Source: Annulohypoxylon bovei var. microspora (Eukaryota > Ascomycota > Sordariomycetes > Xylariales > Hypoxylaceae). Taken from it: DNA of 64,000 nt. How positions within the stretch are numbered: the stretch's first letter is position 1; each line of letters begins with the position of its first letter. The position numbers and the translations under genes are program-made. The notes under the pieces are model-generated. The model was not told the DNA's origin. It ran no database searches and was given only the letters and a program-made list of their open reading frames with translations. The stretch lies in the NCBI GenBank assembly GCA_022836615.1, contig MU405230.1, positions 294,446 to 358,445 of the forward strand, written 5' to 3'. Below are positions 1-9,415 of this stretch, in pieces.

Positions 1-21
1 TACATCAACCAACCTGACTAC

Positions 22-1141
22 ATGTCTGCTCCGTCTATTCCAAACCTTCTCTCACTTCGAGGTTCGAGAGGAGGAGGTGGCTTCAGAGGTCGCGGACGTG
101 GACGAGGAGGTCATCCGCATTCTGTAGCTATCAGCCATGACGCAACCATTCAAGGCACGGATACAGATGCTGCAGTATCGCGCATGAGCGCCGTTGACCT
201 CGGTTACTTGCAAGACCCATTTGCGCAATACTTTGTCCAGAACACTGCCGGCGGCGCCATCAGAAGACTGCCCATTATAAATCGAGGTAAGATGTCCGAG
301 GGCCCTTTTGCCCTAGCGAGTGCTAAGGCTAGAGGTAGGGACATATACCCGGACTACTGCGCTGGATAGACTAATATCCTCATTTTTGGCGAGCACTGCG
401 ACGCAAGAGCGGCAAATCATCTCACTAGGTGCTGGCACAGATACGAGATGTTTCAAACTGTTCTCCCAGCCTGACCAGGCTGGTCTTATCTACCATGAGA
501 TCGACTTCCCAGCAATCTCTACCAAAAAGTTGAACCTTGTGAATGCTGTACCTCAACTCAGATCCATCATTACTAATCCGCAGACCGAGAACACCAGTTG
601 GAAAAGTTCAAATCTACAGAACGATTGCCAGTATTGGTGCCATGGGCTAGACTTGAGAGATCTACTTACGGATGATATAAGACCCCTCAGCGGCATCCGG
701 ACAGACGTTCCAACCATCTTAGTTTCAGAATGTTGCCTATGCTATCTAGAGACTTCACAGGCTCAAGGAGTAATCAATTACTTCACCGAGAAGATACCAA
801 ACCTGGCCATCATTGTCTACGAGCCAATTCATCCTAACGATTCTTTTGGTAGGCAGATGGTGTCTAACTTAGCCGCGCGGCGGATTCGTATGCCGACGCT
901 GGATGCTTATCAAGACTCTACCAAGCAGCAATCTCGACTAAGGGAAGCAGGGTTTGGTCTAGTAAGGAGCTCTACCATAGGAGATATATGGCGGAGATGG
1001 ATCGCAGAGGAGGAAAGGGAAAGGGTGGACGGTTTGGAGGGGTTAGATGAGGTTGAGGAGTGGAATCTCCTAGCTGATCATTATATCGTAGCTCGGGGTT
1101 GGAGAGGGGATGGATTTCAAGCATGGGAAACTGAACTATGA
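22..1141 (+). CDS. PPM1: Leucine carboxyl methyltransferase 1 (PP2A methyltransferase)
   Basis: This enzyme uses S-adenosylmethionine to methylate the C-terminal leucine carboxyl of the PP2A-type phosphatase catalytic subunit, which steers assembly with regulatory B subunits in the cytosol. Two exons, 22-286 and 339-1141, are joined across a 52-bp intron (287-338) and give 355 aa, the usual family length. The junction restores the conserved INRGTYTRT block. Visible motifs are the SAM-binding IISLGAGTDTR, the YHEIDFPA segment, LVSECCLCYL and YEPIHPNDSFGRQM. The N terminus carries an arginine/glycine-rich stretch (about residues 13-30, RGSRGGGGFRGRGRGRGG) ahead of the catalytic fold. The ATG at 22 is the first in frame, but only 21 bases of upstream sequence are visible. 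Family assignment is secure; the role of the RGG stretch is unknown. Confidence 0.92.
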
Positions 1142-1713
1142 TGAGAATGAAGAACGAATTGATGGATACCTGTGCTAATGAATATTCGTCAGTTCTCTCC
1201 ATCATCAAAACACATGAGAGATAGGGAATATAATAGAACACCCATATAGGTGCTCTTCAAGAAAACACTTACGCGATATTCAAAATATTACCCCCTATTG
1301 AATCAATTGACAAGCGCATAATAGAATAAAGCCTTGGATTGTGAAAAAATCAAGAATAAGCCCAATTTCTAAACAGTTATCGTTCCTCTATAAGGATTGA
1401 TTTATCTTTATCTTTCACTGTTTAGAGTTGGTGGCTGGATTATCATATGTGCCACTAACTTATTAAGCCACTATTTTGTCCCGCCAATTATGCATCTAGG
1501 AATTTCAACTTTCAATTGAATCTCCGAACTCACAATCAATCATTCATTCATTCCTATTCTATCATCACAACATTCACACATATCCCTAGAAGTCTCACTA
1601 ATTCCTATTTAACTAATATCACTTACATATATTTTCTTAAGATCAACCTAAACATCCAATTCATTTATAGACAAAATTCACTATTCATACGTCACTTCTC
1701 ACATTCAATCAAG
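1142..1713. other. Intergenic region upstream of SPT3
   Basis: This AT-rich spacer carries the PPM1 3' end and the SPT3 5' leader. The last 200 bases are rich in CATTC/TCAC pyrimidine stretches typical of fungal 5' leaders. The open frame runs upstream of the SPT3 ATG, but that extension lacks family similarity. No other gene is seen. Confidence 0.6.
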
Positions 1714-2676
1714 ATGGCGGACAGTAACAAGCAGCACAAGTACAGGCAGGAGATCCAGCAGATGATGTACGTCTCCGGTGAGACGGGCGAGCCATCTGTC
1801 GAGACAACCGCCATAATCGAAGAGATCGTACGGCAACAAGTCATCGAGATGCTGCGAAACTGTACCGAACTAGCTGCGCGTCGCGGCTCTCGATCGATCA
1901 CGATCAACGATCTGATATTCCAGATCCGCGACGACGCGCCCAAGGTCTCCCGCCTGAGGACATTCTTATCGTGGAAGGACGTGCGCAAGAGCGCCAAGGA
2001 CTCCGACGAGAAGGGCGGGGACGCGGACATCGGCGTCGCCGACGACCAGGCCGGCGGCGTCATGCCCGGCGGCCCGGCGGTCGAGGAGGCGGCCAAGAAG
2101 AACAAGAAGGCCAAGGTCAAGCTCCCGTGGGAGCCGTCCTCGTACTACAGCCAGGAGGTGCCGGAGCGCGACGACGAGGAAGACGAGGAGGAGGAGGAGA
2201 TGAACTACATCACGCTGCAGCGGCTGCGCAAGGCGGACGAGCGCACCAAGGCCATGACGCGGGAGGAGTACGTGACCTGGTCCGAGTACCGCCAGGCGTC
2301 CTTCACCTACCGCAAGGGCAAGCGGTTCAGGGAGTGGGCCGGCTTCGGCATCGTCACGGACAGTAAGCCGTCGGACGACATCGTCGACATCCTCGGCTTC
2401 CTGACCTTCGAGATGGTGCAGACGCTGACGGAGGAGGCGCTCAAGATCAAGGAGCAGGAGGACACGTGGAAGGAGCGCAGCGGCGGCGAGACCGCCGGCA
2501 GCAAGAAGCGCAAGCTCGCCCAGGGCCTGTTCGACCCCCCGAACGAGGGCAAGACCCCCGTCGAGTCCCGCCACATCCAGGAGGCCTTCCGCAGGCTCCA
2601 GGCCCGCCCCAAGAAGTCGCGGGCTATGCTCAACGGCACGAACCTGCAGCAGAGGACTAACCTGAGGCTGTTCTGA
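1714..2676 (+). CDS. SPT3: SAGA complex histone-fold subunit Spt3
   Basis: Spt3 is the SAGA subunit with two histone folds that helps deliver TBP to promoters in the nucleus. The single exon encodes 320 aa. The start at 1714 (MADSNKQHKYRQEI) is chosen because the family begins right there; an open frame continues upstream without similarity. The first histone fold (about residues 10-85) contains QQMMYVSGETGEPSVETT, IIEEIVRQQVIEML, RRGSRSITINDLIFQIR and LRTFLSWKDVRK. After a charged linker with an acidic run (DDEEDEEEEEM), the second fold includes DIVDILGFLTFEMVQTLTEEAL. A basic tail with KKRK may act as a nuclear signal. The gene is far more GC-rich (about 2000-2650) than its surroundings, which creates long spurious antisense frames. 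Confidence 0.95.
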   Translation: MADSNKQHKYRQEIQQMMYVSGETGEPSVETTAIIEEIVRQQVIEMLRNCTELAARRGSRSITINDLIFQIRDDAPKVSRLRTFLSWKDVRKSAKDSDEKGGDADIGVADDQAGGVMPGGPAVEEAAKKNKKAKVKLPWEPSSYYSQEVPERDDEEDEEEEEMNYITLQRLRKADERTKAMTREEYVTWSEYRQASFTYRKGKRFREWAGFGIVTDSKPSDDIVDILGFLTFEMVQTLTEEALKIKEQEDTWKERSGGETAGSKKRKLAQGLFDPPNEGKTPVESRHIQEAFRRLQARPKKSRAMLNGTNLQQRTNLRLF

Positions 2677-3488
2677 CGCGCTGGGGAGATGGAGGGCGAC
2701 GAGGAGAGCGGGGGTATTTGGTTACTCTGTGAACTTGGATACCCTTTAGATCCAAGAGCGTTGACTAGGTGTTTTTATCACTGGATTTTACTGATCGCGG
2801 AAGATAGAGGACGAGAAAAGATATTTTAGGACATACCCAGGAATAGCGGTGTTTTAGGAGTCTCGTTGGTTTTTTATTTGGTTAATTTCTGTTATTCTAC
2901 AGTAGTAGCTTTCTTTAATGAGCTACAGCGTGTACAGCGTGACAAGCAGTCTTAGTTCGCAATTAATTGTTATTGGCTGACTACCTAGGTATCTAGTTGC
3001 TGACCTAAAAAAATATCTATTACGCAACTTCGAGATTCATAGTTATGTTATTCTCAAGTTCGATTACTCATTGGATCTATCAAAGTTGTTAAAGTGCCTA
3101 GCTAATACATAGTTACCCATCAATATGAAAAGAAGTCACGGCTTTAAGTTGCATTTGGTGCCTCCAACCAGTAGGCAGAGCCAATTTGTCCATGTGTAAC
3201 GGGTTTTCGCCGTTGTCGGTGCGATCGCCCGGCATCGTGATCGTCGATACAGTGGGGAACAAGGGTCCGGTAGAGTTCCGCTGCGACATTTAGTCCCGTA
3301 CACAGCCTTCAAGGTTATCATCACCTCCTCTTTAACTTGGCTGCTCTTAGATTTACGTGTACTTTCTTCTGTTGAGACTTTAGACGGATAGAAATTAAAG
3401 GGAAAAACCAACGACTTACCTACTACAATACAATAAGAAAATAGATCATACGATAAACTAGATTACACAAACCGCCTCTTACATCACC
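2677..3488. other. Intergenic region
   Basis: This stretch holds the SPT3 3' region and the promoter of the downstream phosphatase gene. An antisense open frame of 91 codons (3136-3411) has no recognisable similarity and is not called. A TACCTAGGTA-type palindrome occurs near 2983. Nothing else is seen. Confidence 0.5.
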
Positions 3489-4261
3489 ATGGCGCCTAAT
3501 TCCCGCCTCATCCTTACCCGCCACGCCCAGGCCGAGCATAACGTCGACCTGGACTACAGCAGTGAGTTGCGCACCCGGAACGTGCACCTAGGTAATAATA
3601 AATCAACGAGGCTGATAATCCCCCGTATCAAGTCCCCGACGCACCGCTCACCCCCCTCGGGAAGAAGCAGGCCGCATTTCTAGCCCGGCTCGTTCCAGAC
3701 TTGCAGAAGGAGGCAAACGTCATTGTGTCCTCGCCGCTGCGCCGCACCCTGCAGACCACGTATCTGGGGTGGGCGCCGGCCATCGAGCGACTAGGAGGCT
3801 TAAAGAACGTCGTCACGCTCCCGCAGGCCCAAGAGTGCAACAACCTGCCATGCGACACGGGCTCCTCGCGGGAAGTCCTAGAGAGGGACCCCGAGTTCGC
3901 GGTGTTCGATCTCACGCCCCTGACCCCGGACTGGAACAGCAAGAAAGGCTTCTGGGCCCCCAGCGACGAGGCGCTGGTCGCTAGGGCGAGGTGGGTTAGG
4001 AAGTTCCTGAGGGACAGGCCGGAGACGAATATCGTGCTCGTGTCGCACGGTGATATCCTGAGAGAGATCACGGCGCGCCCGGGCACGGGGCCGAGCGATT
4101 ACCCCTGGAAGAACGCCGAGGTGCGGATCTTCGAGTTCGATCCCGAGTATGTGGATTCGGAGGAGTGCTTCTTGTACCAGAAGGAGAACGTGGCGGCTGC
4201 GGGCGGGTTCGGACCGACGAGTACGGAGCTGGAGATTGAGCAGGCTGAAGGCAGGTTGTAG
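3489..4261 (+). CDS. Histidine phosphatase (phosphoglycerate mutase-like) family protein
   Basis: This is a cytosolic-looking phosphatase of the branch-1 histidine phosphatase superfamily, which uses a phosphohistidine intermediate; the substrate cannot be told. Exons 3489-3561 and 3633-4261 flank a 71-bp intron (GTGAGT donor, CTGAT branch-like site, AAG acceptor) and give 233 aa. The catalytic RHG-type motif is LTRHAQAEHN near residue 10. It is followed by DAPLTPLGKKQA, the phosphate-binding SSPLRRTLQTT, a putative acid/base region around AQECNNLPCDTGSSRE, and the second catalytic histidine in VLVSHGDILRE. It resembles the fungal YOR283W/PMU-type proteins more than glycolytic phosphoglycerate mutase. 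The family is clear, but the biological role is open. Confidence 0.85.
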
Positions 4262-4680
4262 TGCTCAGGGGGGTTATGTGTGTTGGAGTCTTATGATAAA
4301 TAGAAAGTTAGGCCGGTAGATTCGCTCGCTTTTAGACGCAGATGGGTTTGCTGTTAATATTAGATCATAGAGGCAAGAGCTCAAAATATACATATATCAA
4401 TTTAGGTGGTGAGCAGCTTAGGGGATTGATTATCATCAGTCTTTTACTTTTACCAAGGCCTGACATGGAAATTATTGGGGTTATAACTCAGCGAAATATA
4501 TCACGTCTGTAATGACCAGAAGCAAACGACCTGACTTGGACGATATATTCGTAGGTCATGCTAGTCATGAAAATCTGGTTCTAACAATAATATATAGGCA
4601 TATCTAGCTCTAAGCATCTTTCAACTTTTCTCATTACACCAACTAGACGTACGACTTCGTTCGCTACTTACTTTATAACA
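4262..4680. other. Intergenic region
   Basis: AT-rich spacer between two same-strand genes. The last 100 bases are pyrimidine-rich and probably form the leader of the next gene. No gene or structured repeat is seen. Confidence 0.5.
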
Positions 4681-5622
4681 ATGGCTGAACTCTTGCACTC
4701 AATATTTTTACCATTCCAGGGCAGGATCAAAGTATACGACACACCTGATGGCAGCGATGTGCCATGGTCACAACCGCGGCGTATCCATCTCCACGAGACG
4801 ACGCCCTCAGGTGCGACACTATGCTGCGCTTCGGTTACCGTAGGCGGCGTCGTAGAGGACCCGAACAAGAAGCTTTTATGGATAACCTCCGACCGGCTTG
4901 TACCGAGGCCAGAGAGGCAGCTCCGAAGGCACGCAGATACAAGCGACGAAAGCTGTGTCTGCATTGGATGCGTCCAGCATACGAGCCGAAAGCTCAACTA
5001 CACTCTAATCAATATCCACGTCGACACAAGCCAGAAGGGCCCAATCCGATACGGGACACACTGCATCTCGGGCCAGCTTTCGTACAAAGCCACGCTCCAT
5101 CCTGTCCTCGCCAAGTACCTACATAGACAATCTGACCTGGTTGTGATGACTCGTAGTCGGAACGAGGAAGTCATGACGGGTCACATCACGGTCTTGCCGA
5201 CTAAAGTCGTACGTCCGGCTTACCTAGCTACCGGCGAGCTCATGGTCGCGCAGTTCGATCCGTCGTGCGGCCGTGTCCCGGGGAAGATAGACGCGGGCAC
5301 TTGGGTGTATGTGAGAAAACCTGTCGGTGGTGACAGCAACCCTATCATCGAAGAGGAAAGGGCGTTCCCAAGACTAAACGATCGGGGGAGATATGCTGGG
5401 ATCTTTAATAGAAATGAGGATGATGGTATTCTTCGCCAAGATAATGTTCCCGTCGTCTTACTCGGGCACATTGTCGAGGTTCGCGACCGCGGTGGGGATG
5501 AGAACGCAAAGGTCGAGGTGACAATCCAGAGCTCGTACGAGGTGTTGACTGAGATATTCGTCCAGCGTGGCAAGTTGAATCACCTTAGTGGCGTCGAACG
5601 GATATCCATGGGTACCTACTGA
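4681..5622 (+). CDS. Hypothetical protein, 313 aa
   Basis: An intron-less open frame of 313 codons starts at an ATG and ends at 5622. I do not recognise the family. The predicted protein is soluble, with no signal peptide or membrane segment. It is beta-rich looking, with a cluster of cysteines near residues 99-102 (CVCIGC) and two similar-sounding stretches that might reflect a repeated fold (ITSDRLVPRP near residue 69 and LPTKVVRPAYLATGEL near 172). Base composition and codon use look like its neighbours, and it has its own leader. Sequence length and coherent codon usage support a real gene; the function is unknown. Confidence 0.7.
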   Translation: MAELLHSIFLPFQGRIKVYDTPDGSDVPWSQPRRIHLHETTPSGATLCCASVTVGGVVEDPNKKLLWITSDRLVPRPERQLRRHADTSDESCVCIGCVQHTSRKLNYTLINIHVDTSQKGPIRYGTHCISGQLSYKATLHPVLAKYLHRQSDLVVMTRSRNEEVMTGHITVLPTKVVRPAYLATGELMVAQFDPSCGRVPGKIDAGTWVYVRKPVGGDSNPIIEEERAFPRLNDRGRYAGIFNRNEDDGILRQDNVPVVLLGHIVEVRDRGGDENAKVEVTIQSSYEVLTEIFVQRGKLNHLSGVERISMGTY

Positions 5623-6319
5623 CACGTTGTCTATTCCCCCATAAAATGAAATAGCAAATTGGATTTTTCCCTAATACCAATGGCTTGGTATTGAAGACGA
5701 AGGGAAAGATAGATGGAGCGTATGCTGAAGCGAGGTGGGAAGGATTTGTAGATATAGGCTATTGATCATAACCAATTGAAATATGAAACTGCCTAGTAAC
5801 TAGTTGGTCAATACCGACTACCCATCCGATGCCTGTACCTAGTCTATGTGCTAATCTAGTAACATAATCGTCTTTAAGCATGATGGAACTATATTTGAGA
5901 GTATTAAGTTTCAAAAGCGGACAGTCTTAAAATCTGAAGCCTATTTACGCATGAATATACTGGACTATGTTACTATTTCGGACGTGGCTGATGGGATGGA
6001 GGATTATAGTATTACTATATGATCGTTAGGATTCAGGAGAAAAGAGAAAAGCTAGAACTCGGTCAAACATTTGCTCTTAGTCTAGATATTGTGAGGATTG
6101 AAATCCCTTACTAATAACATTATGTAGAAAGGACTTGAGTTCCGAAAAGGGGTTCACGTTACACACAACTAAACTAATAGAATCGCCTAACTAGACTAAT
6201 AGACACGGATCAACGTCTCAGTTACCATTTTCTATTCCTAGAATCATCCTTCACTAAGTAGAGAATGTAGACTTGTTTGCGTATGCCCCTCTCAAGTTGC
6301 CGAGCTTCGCGCCAGCTGA

Positions 6320-6499
6320 GGACGTACCAACCCTTCTTACATCCGAGAGGATATAGAGGAAGCAAATATCGGTGAACACTTCGTAGTCAAGTTAAAGTAG
6401 GATGTTGAGTTTATCGAAGACAATCTAGTCTTAGTGAATGGTGCTAATGTCGCTGTCCCGGGCAAGTAGGCTATTGACCTGCGCAAGCGCCGGGACTAA
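6320..6499 (+). pseudogene. Possible coding relic with two in-frame TAG codons
   Basis: One frame from an in-frame TGA (6317-6319) to a TAA (6497-6499) reads like protein with charged and hydrophobic alternation (for example YIREDIEEANIGEHFVVKLK and VEFIEDNLVLVNGANVAVPG). It is broken only by TAG at 6398-6400 and 6467-6469. I do not recognise the family. This could be chance, but the composition is unlike the random frames around it. Confidence 0.25.
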
Positions 6500-7059
6500 C
6501 AATGCAGTGTCGTTGTCGTGGAATAGGTACTAGGATATAGTCTTCGATTTAAAGACCCGAAAAGGGGAGAAAAGCGGTCAATCGCGACACAGCTGCGGGC
6601 TCAGCTACGTCGCCTCCCGTTCCCCGGTTATTTCGGAGCTGTAGGCCGATGATCACATCCTATCGGCAAAGGCCGTTCAACTCCCCAAAGGAAGCGAGTG
6701 GTTTTATGCTCTAGTCTGCTAGTCCACCGTAATTGACAAGGGGGAAAATAGGTTTAAGGATGAGGTGTGACTTTTATGTCATTATTAGAAGAAGTACCTA
6801 GACTGTCGATCAATCTCGATAGGTTCGAAGTTCGAACGAACCCCAAGACCGGGTGGATGTAAAAAAGTTCAAAGGTGGTTTCCACTTCGGGGTAGCATTC
6901 ACCCACGGAAGATCCCATCTATCTAGAGAATATATTATTCTTCGCTCTGGCGGCACCACGTGTCTGATAGACTGGCTATCCGCCTACCAAGTTACGAATA
7001 GATCATATTAATAATGACTTCTTCTAGGTTGGGAATCGAATAATTAACTAACCAGTAAC

Positions 7060-7158
7060 ATGATATCCAACTTTCTCGGCACTCGTGCCGAGAAGTCACG
7101 CTTCTTTCGAGCTCTAGAAGCCGAGTACGACCGTCTAGTGGAGTACTACGGAGAGTAG
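7060..7158 (+). CDS. Very small open frame, 32 aa, or terminal exon
   Basis: An ATG at 7060 opens a 32-codon frame rich in charged residues (RAEKSRFFRALEAEYDRL). It follows a plausible splice acceptor (CTAACCAG, ending at about 7055). The frame contains a perfect inverted repeat (7073-7094). No homologue is recalled. It may be a terminal exon of a decayed gene or chance. Confidence 0.18.
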   Translation: MISNFLGTRAEKSRFFRALEAEYDRLVEYYGE

Positions 7159-7988
7159 CGATTTTCAGACTTGGCTCTGGGGCTCAGCTTTCTATCAAAA
7201 AGAACGTTAGTTTAGTTAGCTCTTGAATATCTTTATTCTCGTATTCATTTATATCGATGAAATCACCGCTACCACACAGAGAACTTCATCTAACTTGAAT
7301 GGGGATTTGTGAAGGGTGATCTGTTGAGACGTGTGGTGGATCATCATAACAATAGACTAAATACTACACTGCAACCTAAGACTCCTTCTCTAGATGAGAC
7401 GTTTCTAGTAAGTCCCTGTACGATATTCCAAAGTCCGCTCTTTGTGTTACGAAGCTACTAGCGACGGTGAAGATGAAATAATCAAACCCTTACCTAAGAA
7501 AAAGTATTCGTGAGTTGACCTGGCAGCATTGGATATCCATCTGTTTACTTGAGTCTTGACATGTGCCAATCGGAAGGTAAGATATTCGTACTAAAATATA
7601 CCGACACTAGTGAAATATCAGAACCACGGCAGCCATAGCAATTTCCTGGGGTTCGGCTCTTGATGGAATGCAACGTTTCCGCAGTAGCTTCACCAACGAC
7701 GCTATGTTTTAACCCGACAGGCTTGGTAAATGCAAATGTTGGGCATCTTAAGAACATAGCCACTTACTACTACGTATCTAGCAGCTAGCGGTATGATGAA
7801 AATAGCGAATGTCATGAGATTCTTAGGAGTGCCGACCCCGCCGAATACGAAACGAGGTTCATGCCCTCACCGTCACCGGCTCCGCAGATCGACGCTCCGG
7901 CCAGTTCTACCAGCCCTGCCAGCTACATACAACTCCACATCCCAGCTGCAATGAGACCTCTAAATGAACTTCGTAGGGCTCGCAAGCA

Positions 7989-7996
7989 TATAAATA
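7989..7996 (+). promoter_or_regulatory. TATA box of the secreted protein gene
   Basis: TATAAATA lies 138 bp before the ATG at 8134. A pyrimidine-rich leader follows, which fits a strongly expressed fungal gene. Confidence 0.5.
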
Positions 7997-8133
7997 CTCC
8001 TCGTCCTTCCTGATATGTGCTATCTTTTTTTTCAGCCTCATCACGCAATCACATCTTCAACTACACACTACTACTCATCTTACTCATCAACTTAAGTCTT
8101 TACGACATCAACTCAACTTTCAAATCCATCAAA

Positions 8134-8628
8134 ATGAAGTTCATCGCTGCCGCCACCTTCGTCGCCGCCGCCTCTGCTGGCGCGCTCAACTCCCGCGACC
8201 GTGTCTTCACTGTCTCCGACTTCTCTGCCGGATGCATTGCCCACAGCACCCAGTGCCTGTAAGTACTACTTGCTACCGCACAGTCGAACTTTGATCGAAC
8301 TGACAATTTCACTTATAGCTACACCTTCGGTGTCCTCCAGCCCGGCACCATGGAGACCACCCCCGTGACCTGCAAGGCCATGGTCGCCGCCAACACCGAC
8401 GGCACTCTGCCCGAAGTTAAGGCCGGCACCTGCGAGAACTCCTCCAGGACCTTCACCGTCACCAAGGGCGCTGATGGCCTGACCCTCACCGTCGCCCAGC
8501 CCCTGACCCCCTCCAGCAACCAGTCCGGCTCGCACCTCCTCGCCACCAGCGACCTCAAGATGTCCAACGCGCCCAACGCCAACGTCCAGAGCTACACTGG
8601 CGCCACCGGCTTCGACCTCACCTCGTAA
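8134..8628 (+). CDS. Small secreted protein, Hrip1-like (hypersensitive-response-inducing family)
   Basis: A 144-aa secreted protein encoded by exons 8134-8258 and 8319-8628, with a 60-bp intron (GTAAGT donor, TATAG acceptor). Residues 1-16 form a clear signal peptide (MKFIAAATFVAAASAG). The mature chain begins near ALNSRDRVFTVSDFSAGC. It has four cysteines, in AGC, TQC, VTC and GTC, likely two disulfides. The blocks VFTVSDFSAGC, LQPGTMETTPVTC, CENSSRTFTV, SSNQSGSHLL and VQSYTGATGFDL match, from memory, the Hrip1/MoHrip1 group of fungal elicitors with an AA1-like beta fold, which are secreted and can be perceived by plants. The second exon is GC-rich with strong codon bias, suggesting high expression. 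Function in this fungus is inferred only from family resemblance. Confidence 0.85.
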
Positions 8629-9415
8629 AAGCCTGGTACGAATTTTGACGATCTTGAATTCTAACTAATGGGGAGGCTGTTTTGGATAAAAGGGGTTTTA
8701 TGAATGAACATGAACATCATTAGAGTTACCTATAGAGCACGCGCACTGCTGCGTCATCAATCAACGACATATTGCATTCTCAATCAGAGGCTGTCTTTAT
8801 CCTTTAGTGATTTGTATCGCGCCTATGAAATTTAGGTAGTAAAGAGTTTCCAACTCCCTACTCAAGAATCTCAATTTAAGTCTGAGATGTCCACCTTGTG
8901 TAACAACGACCCATAGTTGATTGCGACAACTTCAATGTATCCCTTTTAGACAGGTAGGTGATGAAAACTCATCGATCCAACATGACTAATAGTAGAATTT
9001 AGATATTTGATAAATAATTACCTACTACGAAGACTATGTAAAGGGGAATCAATTACATGAAGGGGGTTGGGGTTAGGGTTAGGGTCTAGACTACATAGTT
9101 GGAAGTTGAACCCTAAATCCAGCTCCTTGAGTTAAGTACCTAGGGACTGCGCAAGGAACGACTACGAGTTTTTTTTTAGATCACTGATAACCTATCCTAC
9201 TATGAATGGAAAGGGGCCTATCTAGCCGCTTAATAATACAATTACATCCTAATCTTCACCATGGATAATAGCACTAACCCTCTTATTACGTTACCATACT
9301 TAACATATCTCGTATCTCATAACCTAACATCAAGCAACCACCCCGCTCCCAAATCATTTACCTAGCCACGCCATCTGATATAACCGTGTTCATAATCGCG
9401 ACCTCACGCCCTTAT
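8629..9415. other. Convergent intergenic region
   Basis: The 3' regions of the secreted protein gene (plus) and the large membrane protein gene (minus) face each other here. The stretch contains a short telomere-like repeat (9067-9084) and a poly-T run near 9171. No gene is seen. Confidence 0.5.
9067..9084 (+). repeat. Interstitial telomere-like repeat
   Basis: One TTGGGG unit is followed by two TTAGGG units. TTAGGG is the standard telomere repeat of filamentous ascomycetes. A single reverse-orientation CCCTAAA follows at about 9109. Confidence 0.5.

Larger units (their letters stand above)
5623..8133. other. Gene-poor region with possible coding relics
   Basis: This 2.5-kb stretch contains no full-length gene. 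It carries a frame-consistent relic interrupted by two TAG codons (6320-6499), a 32-codon frame that embeds a perfect inverted repeat (7060-7158), and the TATA-type promoter of the secreted protein gene at its right end. It may be eroded transposon or gene DNA, but no family was recognised. Confidence 0.45.

Noticed and set aside
1966..2574. Antisense 202-codon frame opposite SPT3
   Set aside because: Leu/Arg-rich shadow of a GC-rich exon; SPT3 on the plus strand is unambiguous.
3136..3411. 91-codon minus-strand frame between SPT3 and the phosphatase gene
   Set aside because: No family resemblance; overlaps the promoter and leader of the phosphatase gene.
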